From Azolla pinnata (lineage: Eukaryota; Streptophyta; Polypodiopsida; Salviniales; Salviniaceae), in contig JBBBWG010031308.1 in assembly GCA_037176905.1 (NCBI GenBank), positions 48,989 to 112,988 of the forward strand: a stretch of DNA of 64,000 bases. Direction: 5' to 3'. Below are positions 1 to 12,038 of the stretch, in pieces. Every line of letters begins with the position of its first letter. Position 1 is the first letter of the stretch. Both the position numbers and the translations under genes were made by a program. Under the pieces are notes generated by a model, which searched no databases, was not told the origin of the DNA, and worked only from the letters and a program-made list of their open reading frames with translations.

Positions 1-846
1 GTAACCACAACATAACCCCTCATAATAATTGGTTTTGTAGGTTCTTGACAAAATTGCATATATATATATATATATATATACAGATCTAATTAGAAGAGAC
101 AAAAGCTTAAATCCGAAATCGAAAAAATTGTACATCCTTAACTACTCAGGATTGGAATGAAAAGGGTATACGTGTTTGAACTCTTAGCTTGACAAAGTAG
201 AATAGGTTGTCTTACCTCAAGCCCCTGTCTGATTTCCCATGTTAGGATAAACTTTGTCTTTGAGAAGAACACTGATAATAGGGCACTATATTACATTCGG
301 AAGAACATCCAAATTTATCATTTCAACTTTATGATCATAAAGAGCACTTGTAAATTTATTTGATACGGTAAGGCGTTGCCTCGTTGATACAAGTAAGAAG
401 AAAAGTTGAAGCCGAAGCTTAAGAATATGTCAACGAATTGTTAAAATGGGGAATATATCAGCAATCGTTGCGATCAATTGAGAACAAGTTTGGGTGTTAT
501 CGTTATAAGGACATCAAAGAGTAAAGAAAGCGTGAGGAGCAAAATGAAAAAAGTAGACTGGCTCAAGGGCAACAGGAAAAAAAGTTGTCTCGTAGGCTAC
601 TTATCCGTACTATAATCACTAATGAGGTTATAATCTTGTAAAACTAACAACACTTAGCTTTTTCGGTAGAAAGAGGTGCGATTATGGCCTAAAACGATCA
701 TCAGCGCCGAGTTTAAAGAGGTATTGCATGCACAAGTAATGCTCGATCTGCGTGGAATATTCCCATGCAGAATTCATGCTTAAAACACGTCTAGTTATCA
801 CATTAATTCATTCATGAGGTGCACCATCACTACAATATTCGAAGAG

Positions 847-1083
847 TCAGACTTCTCTCGGTCGAAGCAGAATGCCATCGATATAATTGTCCAAGTCAAA
901 AAGCGTTGATAAACATTGGCGAGCTCCGATCATGTTTCTCGATGGCCAAGTTTCAAAGAACCCACTCGATGGATCGACGCGCACGGAATCGTTAATTGTC
1001 GGTACTGACCCAGTGAATGTAGAATAGTCGTCATTCGTGGCGAGAGCTACACGGTGGAGGGAATAATTTGCCCTAGAATTCAT
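847..1083 (-). CDS. Unrecognised short open reading frame, possible exon
   Basis: This frame begins at an ATG at 1083 and reads 78 residues to a stop at 847. Its composition is balanced, without low-complexity runs, and it contains a stretch reading SGFFETWPSRNMIGARQ. I do not recognise a family. No splice-site context was convincing enough to build a gene around it, and no signal peptide is visible. It could be an exon, a remnant or chance. Confidence 0.15.
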   Translation of the reverse strand: MNSRANYSLHRVALATNDDYSTFTGSVPTINDSVRVDPSSGFFETWPSRNMIGARQCLSTLFDLDNYIDGILLRPREV

Positions 1084-2178
1084 GCACAGTTTTTTCAACA
1101 ATGCCACATCTCACTCAATATACAATTACATGGGATTTGTAAATCGTTGGGAGGAGCGCAGCCTAACTTTGGACGACTCGCCAACCTCACGCATTAATTA
1201 ATCGATCCGAGCGTTCCACGTTCATTACTCAAATCCGTCGAGCACCTCTGGAAAGGAGCTCCAGGAATCAATCGTGGGATCAGCTCCGCGATCGAAGCCA
1301 GATCGGCGCCATATTGTATAATTCGAAGATAAATTCGTGCCTCGAATCGGATAACTAAATTGGATCATTAATCGTAACATGGCCGATGGCATCTCATATT
1401 GAGCCCGTCCGTTAATCGCATGCTAATTAGACTTCGGTTGTCGACATGGTAATTATATACTAACAACAAGTTTGGATCATTCGTACTGTGATTTGTACAC
1501 GATACGTCACACACCCACAATGCTATTGGTGCAGCTCACTGCGATTAATTAATTAACGCCAGAAGAATTATATTGTGCATTTATATCGGCGCAAGTCATC
1601 CTCATTATCGACGAATTGAATTGAATTGAATCGAATCGAATCGAATTGAAGCGAATTGAATCGAAACGGCGTGAAGGATCGCAATCGTCGTCATTTATAT
1701 CATGGCGCAAGTCGTCACAGCTGGATTTGCATGGAATTAGGGAGGAGGATGATCATTGGCCAATGTGGGCATTAGCTGGCCCCAGCTTGTCAATATTGTG
1801 CTTGTGCTTGTGGATCATCCAGCTCAAACTCAATATCCTCAAATTCTAAATAGCAATACTGCTGGCTGATGATCATGAATGATCTCTCAGAAAGTCAACT
1901 CATCATCATGCAGCAATATTATGATTTGATTCATTGATTTCATTTGAAATTTATAATAGATTCTGTTGTTTTTTGGCGAGAGATCATGCACCGATCATCG
2001 TCATCATCATCATCATCATCATCGAAGATGGTAACGCTGATTCACACGATTTTATTACATGAGATAATTCGCCGGGGAATATTAACTAGCGATCGATTAA
2101 TCGAGCGCTGGAACCGCGTCATTAGCAGGCACTAATCAAGCTGCTGACCACTGATATAGATTATGTAATCTAAACCAT

Positions 2179-2644
2179 GGGAAAATTGACCAAAACAGAC
2201 GCCTAACAAAATTATAAATTACATTTTAATGCCTACTCAAACTAAAATTTACGACTTATGAACGCCTAGCTTTAAAAGTCAACGCTCCATATTTCTTGAT
2301 TGATCAACACCACATCAATTAATTGTGAGCACAATTAAACATCAACTTAATCAATGTATCAGGACGCTCAGTTATAACTTGATTAACACCAAATTTTACA
2401 CGCGAATCGGTTGATAATTAGCTTCTAAAATGATTGACTTCCGTTCAATCAGATAATGTAGTCAAAACACCGATTAGGATCGATTGATGAGAAACGATTA
2501 GGAGTAAAATCAAGTAACATTATGCTAACGAAATTAAGCGGGTGTTATTAAAATTTTAGGCATTAATCTGTAATTTGCTGTTTTAGTAGGCGTTAAAATT
2601 GTAAGTTTTGAATTGTGTTAGGCTGGTGATTCTAATTTTCTCCC
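2179..2644. mobile_element. MITE-like element with ~59-bp terminal inverted repeats (copy 1)
   Basis: The left end (from GGGAAAATTGA at 2179) and the right end (finishing CTCCC at 2644) are imperfect inverted repeats of roughly 59 bp. Both carry the core GCCTAACA and further inside ATGCCTACT or its relative ACGCCTACT. The interior is AT-rich and non-coding. Related ends recur near 41785-42352 and 42384-42800. Size, TIR structure and lack of coding capacity fit a miniature inverted-repeat transposable element. The superfamily is not assigned because I could not define a target-site duplication. Confidence 0.6.
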
Positions 2645-2909
2645 GATAAACATATATGGAGATAGATAGCTAGATATGATCTAGTACAGATCATCATCAT
2701 ATAATAATTAGATCACAGGACGCGCATTCAAACCTGTAGCCAGATCACAGACAGACAGCTACATGCATGCATTGCATACGTTCAAGAAATTCATTATAAT
2801 TCCCCAAATTAATGAGCCTGCTGCAGCAGCTATATGTGGCAAAATTGCAATATATATCACATGCTGATCAAATGACTCGATCTACATCATCATGCCAAGT
2901 TGTTTGTTC

Positions 2910-2958
<49 letters not shown>

Positions 2959-3550
2959 TATAGACAGATAGATAGATAGAATATAGATCATGATCATGAT
3001 GACTTGTGTCAGTGCTACTATATAAACACTTTTGCTTTGCTTATTTTCCATAGTACTATTGACATGTTTGTAGCTCCTGATGCTCAGTAATTAGCACCAG
3101 AGGTTTGTCCAAACCTGATTAATTAGATCCCCCAGCCCAAATTCTTTATCCACTAATTCCTTAATTATTGTGTAAGTTACGCGCAGCTCACCCACGTCTA
3201 CTGCATCGCTGGTATTGAACCCTTGCTAATTAATGTATAATCCAATATTTGCTGCAGCCTATTAATCTCTTAAGGCTCATATTTCCCTGATTCATTCCTC
3301 AATTTCTACCACGATTCACTTGAGCACTACCTAATCTGGCTAACCCCAGCTATCTGTACAACTAATTAATATCACGTATAAATTAATAGCTTCAGGCATA
3401 ATCATAGAATTAGACTGTAACGCACAAAGAAAAGGTTATAGTATATTTCAATTGATCTGATTAAACTCCAGTGAGATCGAAAGCCGAACTATCAAACAGC
3501 TGATTTGATTGATTCACAATATCAAAAAGCAGATAGAAACATCAACAAAT

Positions 3551-6369
3551 ATGGCCAGTGCGGTGGGCACCTTAGGGTTTTGGATGATGCTAGGTCTAAT
3601 GCTTGTACTAATGCATCCATTACCTGTGCGCTCGACCTCTAAATACTCGAATTATTTCGATATCACATACGGATTCGCAAATGTGAGATCAGTGAGTAAG
3701 GATCGGATATGGGAGCTGCTCCTGGACAATTCATCCTGTAAGTTGTTTGATCTACTATACATAATCTTGCCCATTTCCTGTGGTACACTGCAGCTTTTAA
3801 CTGAATTAGAAAACGTAATTTGCATCACATCATTTCGGATTTAATCCATTTTGAGATCTATGTCTAATTTGACTTACTGTATAATTATAAGTCTGATTTT
3901 GTGCTCGCTTCCGTCAAATCGATTCTGAACGATTAAATTTCAAGGTTAGGACTGAAGCATAATTTATTTTTGATCATCTGATTAATCTATTCAATATATA
4001 ATTTAATCTTACATTACGTTAATATGAATCAACTTTGATTAATTTGAGGTGAGATCAATTTTGAATTGTTCGCTTCATTTTGTTATTGCTTTTAAATGTC
4101 GGATCTTCACATTTTAATTTAATTTTCTGCCTTAAACCACAAATGTAGTACATTTAAAACGGCCTAAAATTTTAACAAAAGTATTCCAGTCTAGTAATTG
4201 CTCTACATCGCTGAAGATGAATTTGGATGTGATTTTCAGTTGGAATTTGGATTTTCACATTTTTAATTTGATTCTCGACATTAGACTACAAAACCTGGTG
4301 TTTAAGGTCTGATCAACAAAAAGAAGAAGAATCTGATTAATGCGTAACTGCGAGTATATAAGTCTGATTTTTGACATTGAATTTAGAAATTAATTGAAGA
4401 TTAAATTATAAAGTCTTTCAGCTTTTAGAGTCCAACTTAAAACATGGAATGCTTAAATTCTGATTAAGCAGAAGGAGGACTCTTTAGGTTTATTATGGTT
4501 TTGACATGGAATTCGGATTGTTGCAGAATTTCAACTAGGTTTCTGAAGAATTTCAGGCCTGATTTTTGAAGCATTTGAAATTATTAATTCCATTTTTTTA
4601 GCTGAAAAATTACTAATTCAGGCATTAAACGTAGTTCTTTTGTTTTGACTTCGAATTTGGATGTTTCCGAAGTTTTTATTAGAACGTTCAAGGTTTTTAT
4701 TAAAATATATACACGTGTAAGAAGAAGAAGAAAGAAGAAGAAATCCAGTTAGTTTTTTCTGCTTGTAAATCACAATTTCAAATGCTAGCAATTAAATTCC
4801 AATTTAAAACTAAATAGAAACAAATCTAGCTGCTTGACTATGGTCTTTTACTTCAAATTTTGGGGTTTGGAATTTGTAACGAAAGAAACCCGGTTGATTC
4901 TGACTTTGGAATTTTGATTAGCGTTTTCTGAGCATTTAAATTTCAAATCCAGATGTTAATCAGATTTCGATTGAAGAGTCAAATGAAAAAATGTAGCTAC
5001 TTGGCTCTATTTTTGACTTTGAATTTGGTTTTCTGAATTTGTAACAAAAGAAATCTGGTTGATCCTGGCTTTGGAGATTTGATTAGTGTCTGATTAGCTG
5101 CATTTAAATTACAAATCCAAATGCTAATTAGATTAGGATTAAAAACTCGAATAATAAAAAAAACTCCAACAACTCTAATCAGATTATTTAGCTGCTACTA
5201 ATGGTGTAGATATACACACCGTATATAGGTCGATATTTTTGCGGATGTAATTCTAACATTATATGTATATTGATCATCGAACCGTTAGAACTAACCATTG
5301 GATTATGTTTCTCGACGCAGCTGCTGGCATCGAGTCCAAGCAGAGCTACCTGTACGGCAGCTTCCAGATTAGCATGAAGCTACCATCAGGCAATTCGGCA
5401 GGGACCGTAACTGCCTTCTACGTACGTATAATCGTAACATTAAACTTTCAATATTACTGCTACGATGAGTATCCAAAGATATGGGCTTTCATCAAGTTGG
5501 CGAAACGACGTATATGTCCTATAACTTACTGTTTGGAATGTCGACTTGGCTCATAAGATCCGATGATTTGATTCGACTGATCGAATCATGGACCTTGAGA
5601 TTAATGCAGTTGTCGTCGAACGGAGCGGATCAGGACGAGGTGGATTTCGAGTTCCTGGGCAACGAGACGGGGCAGCCGTACATCCTGCAGACGAACGTGT
5701 TCTGGAACGGGACATACGGGCGCGAGCAGAGGATCTACTTGTGGTTCGATCCTTCCGAAGCATACCACACCTACTCCATCATCTGGAATCTCAACCAGAC
5801 CATGTAAGCAAGCGCGTAATCTCAATATCGAGCTAATTAAGCGACAGAGGCCGAATCGGATCAGTTTGCCGCGATCACTGCGACTCCAGTTCATCGCTCG
5901 TTCGCGCCTCTATTATATGGGGCACTCGATATATATAATTCAGCTCTGATTCTTCGACCGATTGCGGCCCTTGATCTTGGTTTATACTGCTTGCAGTGTT
6001 GCAGTAGATGGCATACCGATCAGGATCGTGAAGAACAACGAGAAGGTCGGCATCCCGTATCTGCGGCATCCGATGAGCGTGCACGGCAGCATCTGGGACG
6101 GGAGCACCTGGGCCACGCAGGGAGGTCGCATCAAGATCGATTACAGCAATGCTCCGTTCGTCGCCACATTTGGCAAGTTCAAGTTCGATGTCTGCAAGAA
6201 GGTGACCGCGAAATGCCTGTCGGCCAAGTGGTGGAACTCGCCCGCCTACTCCGCGCTCACCGCCGACCAACTGGCAAAGTTCCAGTGGGTCCGAAACAGC
6301 TATCTGGTCTACAACTACTGCGACGACCGAATCCGATACCCAGAGCCCTTCCCTGAATGCTTCATCTAA
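3551..6369 (+). CDS. Xyloglucan endotransglucosylase/hydrolase (XTH, GH16), four exons
   Basis: A secreted enzyme that cuts and re-joins xyloglucan in the cell wall. Exons: 3551-3737, 5321-5421, 5610-5803, 5997-6369 (284 aa, normal for the family). Residues 1-28 form a signal peptide. Exon 3 carries the GH16 catalytic motif [10 protein letters not shown], with E106 as nucleophile and E110 as acid/base, followed directly by the conserved N-glycosylation sequon NET at 114-116. [11 protein letters not shown] follows. Exon 4 holds the XET C-terminal domain, with paired cysteines and a YNYCDD segment near the end. The start was chosen at the ATG opening the hydrophobic leader; an upstream in-frame start at 3509 would put a charged stretch before it. 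The residue before the catalytic DE, usually His, is Gln here (Q104). Intron 1 is long (1.6 kb) and repetitive. Hydrolase versus transferase activity cannot be told from sequence. Confidence 0.93.
4560..5175 (+). repeat. Degenerate ~150-165-bp tandem repeats in XTH intron 1
   Basis: At least two clear copies (about 4860-5003 and 5026-5170) share the order GAATTTGTAAC, then a GG(T)TGAT(T/C)CTG segment, then CATTTAAATT, then ACAAATCCA-like sequence. A weaker third copy starts near 4738, and possibly a fourth before 4700. The repeats are AT-rich and non-coding, and they account for much of the length of intron 1. Confidence 0.6.
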
Positions 6370-9189
6370 CTGATCCAACCGGTACATGTCAGTGTTGAAT
6401 CTCGACAAACCCATTCAGATTTATCGACGAATAAACTCGCGCAACCTTATACCAGCAATGCCACCACCCGAATAAACAGTTACTAATAAATAGAAACCCC
6501 CTCGAACGAATCTAATCCTCTTCTAGGCAATTTGTATTCGATTTATTCCATTGCGAAGTAGTTATATTCTGCTTCTCCACATCGACTTACAAAAAATTGC
6601 TGCAATTGTCCTTTTTTACCCACGTTATTGTTACAATAAACAATGAATATACCGTTCGTAGTGTCTCTTATGTTTAGGTATCTCTTTATTCATACATGTG
6701 TTGTGTACACTTAGCATAGTTGTAATGTTTAGCCTGCATTGGAGATAATGTTCTAGGTTAACAACAACAACAACAACAACAATCATAATCATAATAATAA
6801 ATTGTATTATTTTAGGGGCATTTGATTGACGAACTATAAGACACCAAATTGATGGGTTTGACTAATTAGTTTCTACCAACATCACTCACAAAAGAATCAT
6901 TTAATTTTTGTTTTACAAATATTGGTCATAAAGCAATCACGAATAATACACAATACTTTGACTTTGTAAGGCTCTCATTGTAAAGAGGAGCTATTATGAT
7001 TGCTAGACTTCTAAAAATATTTGTCGAAACTCAACTTATAATCTAAATAAGATTTATGTGTGACCACCAATGGTCTTATATTAAATTGATTTTAATGAGT
7101 CTAACCATAACCTAAGTCAGATTTCTCATAATTCTATCATAGTTGAACTTAAAGAGATAATGGGGCTTTGGATGTCAATAGTAAGAATTCTCAAGCCAAT
7201 TATAAAAATTATATAATAAAATGACCAATACTGTTAATATTTTGTAGTATATATAACACGTTTCATACTAATGTCTATCTAAGCTCCATATAATGAGAAC
7301 ATATGGGCTGTCAACAATATGATCATTTTATTTCTTTTATTTGGTTAGTAAAGTTTTTCAATTTTCTTTCTTTTTATCGAAGTCTAGTTAATTCAGGCAC
7401 ATTTTTATATCAACCCTTTTTATTAATGCACGCCTTGCATGATTATTTTCTTATAAGCACCAAAGTTAATCTAGGGGCTTTGAGTAAAATAAAATAAAAA
7501 CACAAAGGTTGCTAAGGTTTCAACAATTAGAAGAGAGATATTATCACCATCTTCTAAGAAAATGGTCGGTTCCCAAGGTACTCAAAATTAGGTAGAGCAA
7601 TAATGTAGGACATAATAGAAATAATATCAATCATCTAATATACCAATAATATTTTTCTCGAAAGTACAAGTTATTTGTCTTTCATTCATCAATATCCATT
7701 CTCTTAACCCTCACTCACCTTATGTTAATTTATTGCTAGTTTCTAGGTTATGGACTTGGAGGTTGAGGTTTAAATCTTATATGTGCCATAAAGTTTTGTA
7801 TTTATAATCCATCATAATCTTTATTTTTGTACTATAGATGAATTATCCCATTTGTATTATGCTAAATTAAAAACATAACATTGTTTTAAGATAATTAGAG
7901 ACATTATATTTACCCCTAGCAAACTAAGACATCCCCTAGTATATACCTAAGAGAAATAAATAAAAATCATGTTGTCATTCATATGATAGTAATATTTAAT
8001 TTGGCCCCAAAATAATATCCATGGTCATGGTCACAGTTATTTCTTGTGAACATTAGAGCTTGAAGAAAAATTATATTCACAAGTATATTTTTTTGCATTA
8101 TAAGAGTTTTATTGACATGTTTTCATCTAAATTTGTGTATATAGAGCTTCATTCATTTAACTCAAATGACATGGTCGTGGCTACCTTGATGCAATATTTA
8201 TTTGTTGGACTCATCCTTGTGGTGAGAATCACACCTCTTGTCATTATTAAACTCACCTAATTCACAATGACTATAATCATAATATCTCTCTTTATCAAGC
8301 AATAGCAATCATACACCTGCTCTCCCTTGAATTCACCACTATATTGACGGTATGTTGGACAAATAGGAGAAGTCTACAATTATAAATACAATCCAAAGTC
8401 ATGGTAAATAGATAATGAACATACACAAGGTACATTCGCATAAAAATATACTAGACTTAAAATAAGATTATATAGAAGTTATAATTCCTTAGAGATGCAT
8501 GAAGAGTATAGGGCAACAATGACAATTTGTTATTTTCTTATGATAGTTTAGCATGGTCTCCTTATAATTGAGGTTTTGTGTTTAGTAAAGGAAAAGGTAT
8601 TTCAAATGGTTTTGTCCAATACAAAAAGGTAGCTAAATATAAGCAATAATTTTGTATGAAAATATGTGAGTTAGATTTGTTATGTGAGTTATATAAGAAA
8701 ACAAATGCTTACATGTATTCCAAGGAGTTATAGAGCCACTTGTATAAACAGTGAAGATAATTTGGTCGAAACTTATATATATACTTTAAAGGGATAATAG
8801 GATAATCTCCAGGGAGCTTAAAAAATAAATAAAAAATTTAAGACTAAGGTTTTGGCAAGCTTAAGACAACCTTCGACATGTATACAACAATTGTCATTAA
8901 GAGGTTAAAGTAGAACTTTTACTTCTCATTATTTGTATTTACTCCATTAGAGGATAGTTGTCACTTTATGGCTTGTGTACTCTCTCCGATAAAATGTTGT
9001 ACTTTGTACCTAACTTCTAGGTCATTTTTAATATCAGGCGGAAGATATTTGAGAAAAAAAAGAGAAACTATAATATTTATCAACCCTTACATATATCCAA
9101 CTTTTTTAAAAGGTGAGCACATTGCCCTTTATATAGTGTTATCATACCTTTTTGTGTTATTTCTATACATTATATTGTTATGGATCCTA

Positions 9190-10262
9190 TCCATGCAGAC
9201 CTCTTAATCTTGTGATCCTTACAATATGAATGAGTTTAATCCATATTAATTACAAATACACACTATATCTAGGTGCCTAACCAATATGGTAATCTGATCA
9301 CCTCTTTGTCTTGGATTCGCAATGACAATATGAATCTTGCCTCATTTGACTAGACTTGCCCTCACAATAATGAATATTGTAACCCCCATCATTTTAAGGC
9401 AGATTATAACCTTTATCATTAAATTAATCAAGCTTGTAACAGTTCTCCCTACTTTTTGCCAATGATGACAATCATGCCTTTGTTCTAACTTGGTTTTGCA
9501 ATCATGACTAATTTCATTTGTTTGGCTAATGATCATATCGACCTCATCAAAGTCAAAGTCACATTCATAATCGCGTATACGCGGTTGTAAATCAAACTCC
9601 TCATGCTCATGACATGGACCATGCCTCTCTTCATTTCATTTGCCTCTTCATCACGGCGAAGATTAACATGTTTTTACTTTACTTTCGACGCGTAGATGTT
9701 CAACACCCAAGTATACTTCACCAATGTTAGGAGCATACAACTTCAATTCTTTTTGTATCATTTGAACTATGGCTCCTGCCATTATGACCCTTATTGTATG
9801 GACGAATTTTATCTATATCAATTACAAATACACATTATATTCAGGTGCCCAACCAATATGGTAATCTGATCACCTCTTTGTCTTAGATTCGCAATGACAA
9901 TATGGATCTTGCCTCATTTGACTAGCCTCGTCCTCACAATGATGAATATTGCGACGCCCGTCTTTATCGAGCTCTTCATTTTGGGACGAGTTATGACTTT
10001 TGTCATTAAATTAATCAGGCTTGCAACAGTTCTCCCTACTTTCCGCCATGATGACAATGATGCCTTTGTTCTAACTTAGTCTTGCAACAGTTCTCCCTAC
10101 TTTCCACCATGATGACAATGATGCCTTTGTTCTAACTTAGTCTTCCAATCATGACGAGTTTCATTTGTTTGGCTAACAATCCTATTGGCTCTCATCAAAG
10201 TCAAAATCACATTCATGATCGCCTATACGGTGTTGTAAATCAAAACTCCTCGTGCTCATGAC
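9190..10262. repeat. Diverged direct repeat, two copies about 570 bp apart
   Basis: Copy 1 (about 9190-9613) and copy 2 (about 9770-10262) share long blocks, including AACCAATATGGTAATCTGAT, CACCTCTTTGTCTT and CAACAGTTCTCCCTACTTT-like sequence, and both end in CTCATGAC. Copy 2 has an extra internal tandem duplication of about 61 bp (10019-10080 and 10081-10141). No intact protein is encoded. It may be a segmental duplication or the remains of a repetitive element. Confidence 0.7.
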
Positions 10263-11099
10263 TTTTCTTTACCCCTTCTAAAAACATGTGCTCAATTGTG
10301 ATGGTCATGTAATAAGAATATAAAGAGAAGTTAGGGTATAACTTTGTATCGCTTGTGTCTACTTCTTATATTCATTCATCTCAATGAATCTCCTAATCTC
10401 CTCCTCTTCCTCCTCGATCGTGTGGACTTTGTATTCTCGACGACTCTCGATACTTAACCACCCTTGTTATGCCGCTTTACAAGCTTCAGCTGCGCAAACG
10501 CCCCTTTCATCCGCATATCGAACCGCGTAATGTCATATTCACACATTAGGTAGCCCTGACGCCAAACCTGTAGTGGGCTGTTTCCCCTTCCCGTCGTTGA
10601 CTAACTTTGATGCGAGTGCGATCGATCTCGTTTTCGCCTCCGTCTCGCAACAGGCAAAAACGCTCCCAGAGTCCGCCGTCGCGCAAGCATCTCGGGCTTG
10701 ATTGATTAATCACGTAAGCATCTTGGGCTTGATTGATTAATCGCGCAAGCATCTCGAACAAGCGAACGGGGGCGGGCAACAAGCAGACCGATAAAGCCAG
10801 ACAGAAACAGAAGCAGAAGCTAAAGCAGAAGCAAAACAGAGCAGAAGCAAAACAGAGCAGAAGCAGAGCGAAAGAGCGAAAGAAAGATTCGTGCCGATCG
10901 TCAGGTTCAGGTTCAGGCTCAGGTTCAGGTTCGGGGAAGGAGCCAGGAAGCTGGGCGGTGACCGAGCGACGATCAGCGTTTATCCGTAAAAAAAGACCAA
11001 GTGAGACAGACAGACCGTACATACGTACGTACAAATACAACAACAATTGTGTGTGTGTGTGTGTGTGTATGTGTGTGTGCATGGTATGGTATGGTATGG

Positions 11100-11360
11100 A
11101 TGTAGCCATGGATGTGATGGTGACGATGGTGATGATGGTGATGGTGGAAACAGTCAGTGGGCATCATGGATGTAGCTATGGATGTGATGGTGAAGATGGT
11201 GATGGTGACGATGGTGAAGATGGTGACGGTGGTGGTGAAGATGGTGACGGTGATGGTGACGATGGTGACGGTGATGGTGACGATGGTGACGATGGTGGTG
11301 AAGATGGTGACGATGGTGACGATGATGGTGACGATGGTGGTGACGGTGATGGTGACGATG
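11100..11360 (+). repeat. GATGGTGAC-type 9-mer minisatellite
   Basis: This is a nearly continuous run of GATGGTGAC and GATGGTGAA units. It lies just beyond the 3' end of the minus-strand dirigent-like gene and is followed by a (GCAT)n stretch near 11380-11410. Long reading frames across it on both strands are repeat artefacts. Confidence 0.9.
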
Positions 11361-11429
11361 GGGGGCATCATGCCACCATCGCATGCATGCATGCATGCAT
11401 GCATGCATGTGCAGGAGGGGCGGACGCAT

Positions 11430-12038
11430 TCAAGCGAAGACGAAGCGGTAGCGGAACCAGAAGAAGAGATTGCCTGCGGCGTCGACGCCCGACTCCGGCA
11501 GCGGGTACGTGATGGCGATGCCGCTCGCCAGCACGAAGTCGTCTGTTCCTCCCACGATCGGCTTGGTGCTGTTGAGGCCGATGTACTCCAGCCCCACCGC
11601 AGAGAAGGTCCCGTTCAATCCGCCGCCTCCCAAGCTCCCGCCGTTGTCGATCACGAACGTCTCGCTCACCATGATCACGCCCCCGCCCGCCTGGTCCACG
11701 AACGTGTACGTCCCCCGCACCCGGCCCAGCAGCTCCGACTCCTCGCTCCGCTCCGCCAGCAGCGGCATGTCGAACGTGTAGGCGCTGCCGAAGCTCTCCG
11801 CCTCCGCCGGCGACGGCCGCGCCGACAGCACCGCGTTGTAGCCGCTGCCCGCCGGCGCCGACTCGCCCTTGCGCGACAGCAGGTTGTAGGCGCTGAAGGA
11901 CGGAATGGCGCGCTTCGTCAAGGTCGTCGTCGTCGGCGTCTGCGGGAGGTGGCGGTGAGCGGCGGCGGAGGCGATGGCGAGGGCGAGGGCGAGGGCGAGC
12001 GGGAGGAGGAGGAGGAGCACGGTACGCGCTGCCGCCAT
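11430..12038 (-). CDS. Dirigent-like secreted protein, intronless
   Basis: A 202-residue protein. The first ~28 residues are an Ala/Leu-rich signal peptide. The mature part matches the dirigent beta-barrel layout: an early YNAVLS strand, then SFGSAYTFDMPL, then LLGRVRGTYTF, and later VGGTDDF before a strand-rich C-terminus ending FFWFRYRFVFA. Sequons NGT and NST fit secretion. Dirigent proteins steer stereoselective coupling of phenoxy radicals in lignan and lignin chemistry; this member's substrate cannot be inferred. The start at 12038 was chosen because it opens the signal peptide. The frame stays open upstream through a Glu/Arg-rich stretch to 12194, but that is the translation of a (TTC)n microsatellite in the leader. 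Codons are strongly GC-rich, unlike most neighbours. The alternative barrel family, allene oxide cyclase, fits less well. Confidence 0.78.
   Translation of the reverse strand: MAAARTVLLLLLPLALALALAIASAAAHRHLPQTPTTTTLTKRAIPSFSAYNLLSRKGESAPAGSGYNAVLSARPSPAEAESFGSAYTFDMPLLAERSEESELLGRVRGTYTFVDQAGGGVIMVSETFVIDNGGSLGGGGLNGTFSAVGLEYIGLNSTKPIVGGTDDFVLASGIAITYPLPESGVDAAGNLFFWFRYRFVFA

Larger units (their letters stand above)
1..3550. other. Left intergenic region upstream of XTH
   Basis: No gene is recognised here. The stretch is AT-rich, with short TA tracts at about 59-80 and 2921-2960, a TCA/TCG trinucleotide run near 1995-2022 and one MITE-like element (2179-2644, listed separately). A TATAAA-type motif lies at 3019-3026, but it is about 525 bases before the XTH start, so it would imply a long leader or a leader intron. 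A 78-codon minus-strand reading frame at 847-1083 has ordinary amino-acid composition but resembles nothing I know. Confidence 0.6.
6370..11429. other. AT-rich intergenic region with repeat block
   Basis: No gene is recognised. 6370-9180 is strongly AT-rich with a short (AAC)n run near 6763-6782 and only short chance reading frames. 9190-10262 holds a diverged direct repeat (listed separately). 10380-11100 turns GC-richer and contains an AAGCAGAAGC-type run. 11040-11078 is a (GT)n tract, and 11100-11360 is a GATGGTGAC-type 9-mer array that opens every frame and so produces long meaningless reading frames of Asp/Gly or His. Confidence 0.6.

Noticed and set aside
5875-6414. 179-codon minus-strand frame across XTH exon 4
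   Set aside because: It is antisense to the XET C-terminal exon and has no similarity of its own.
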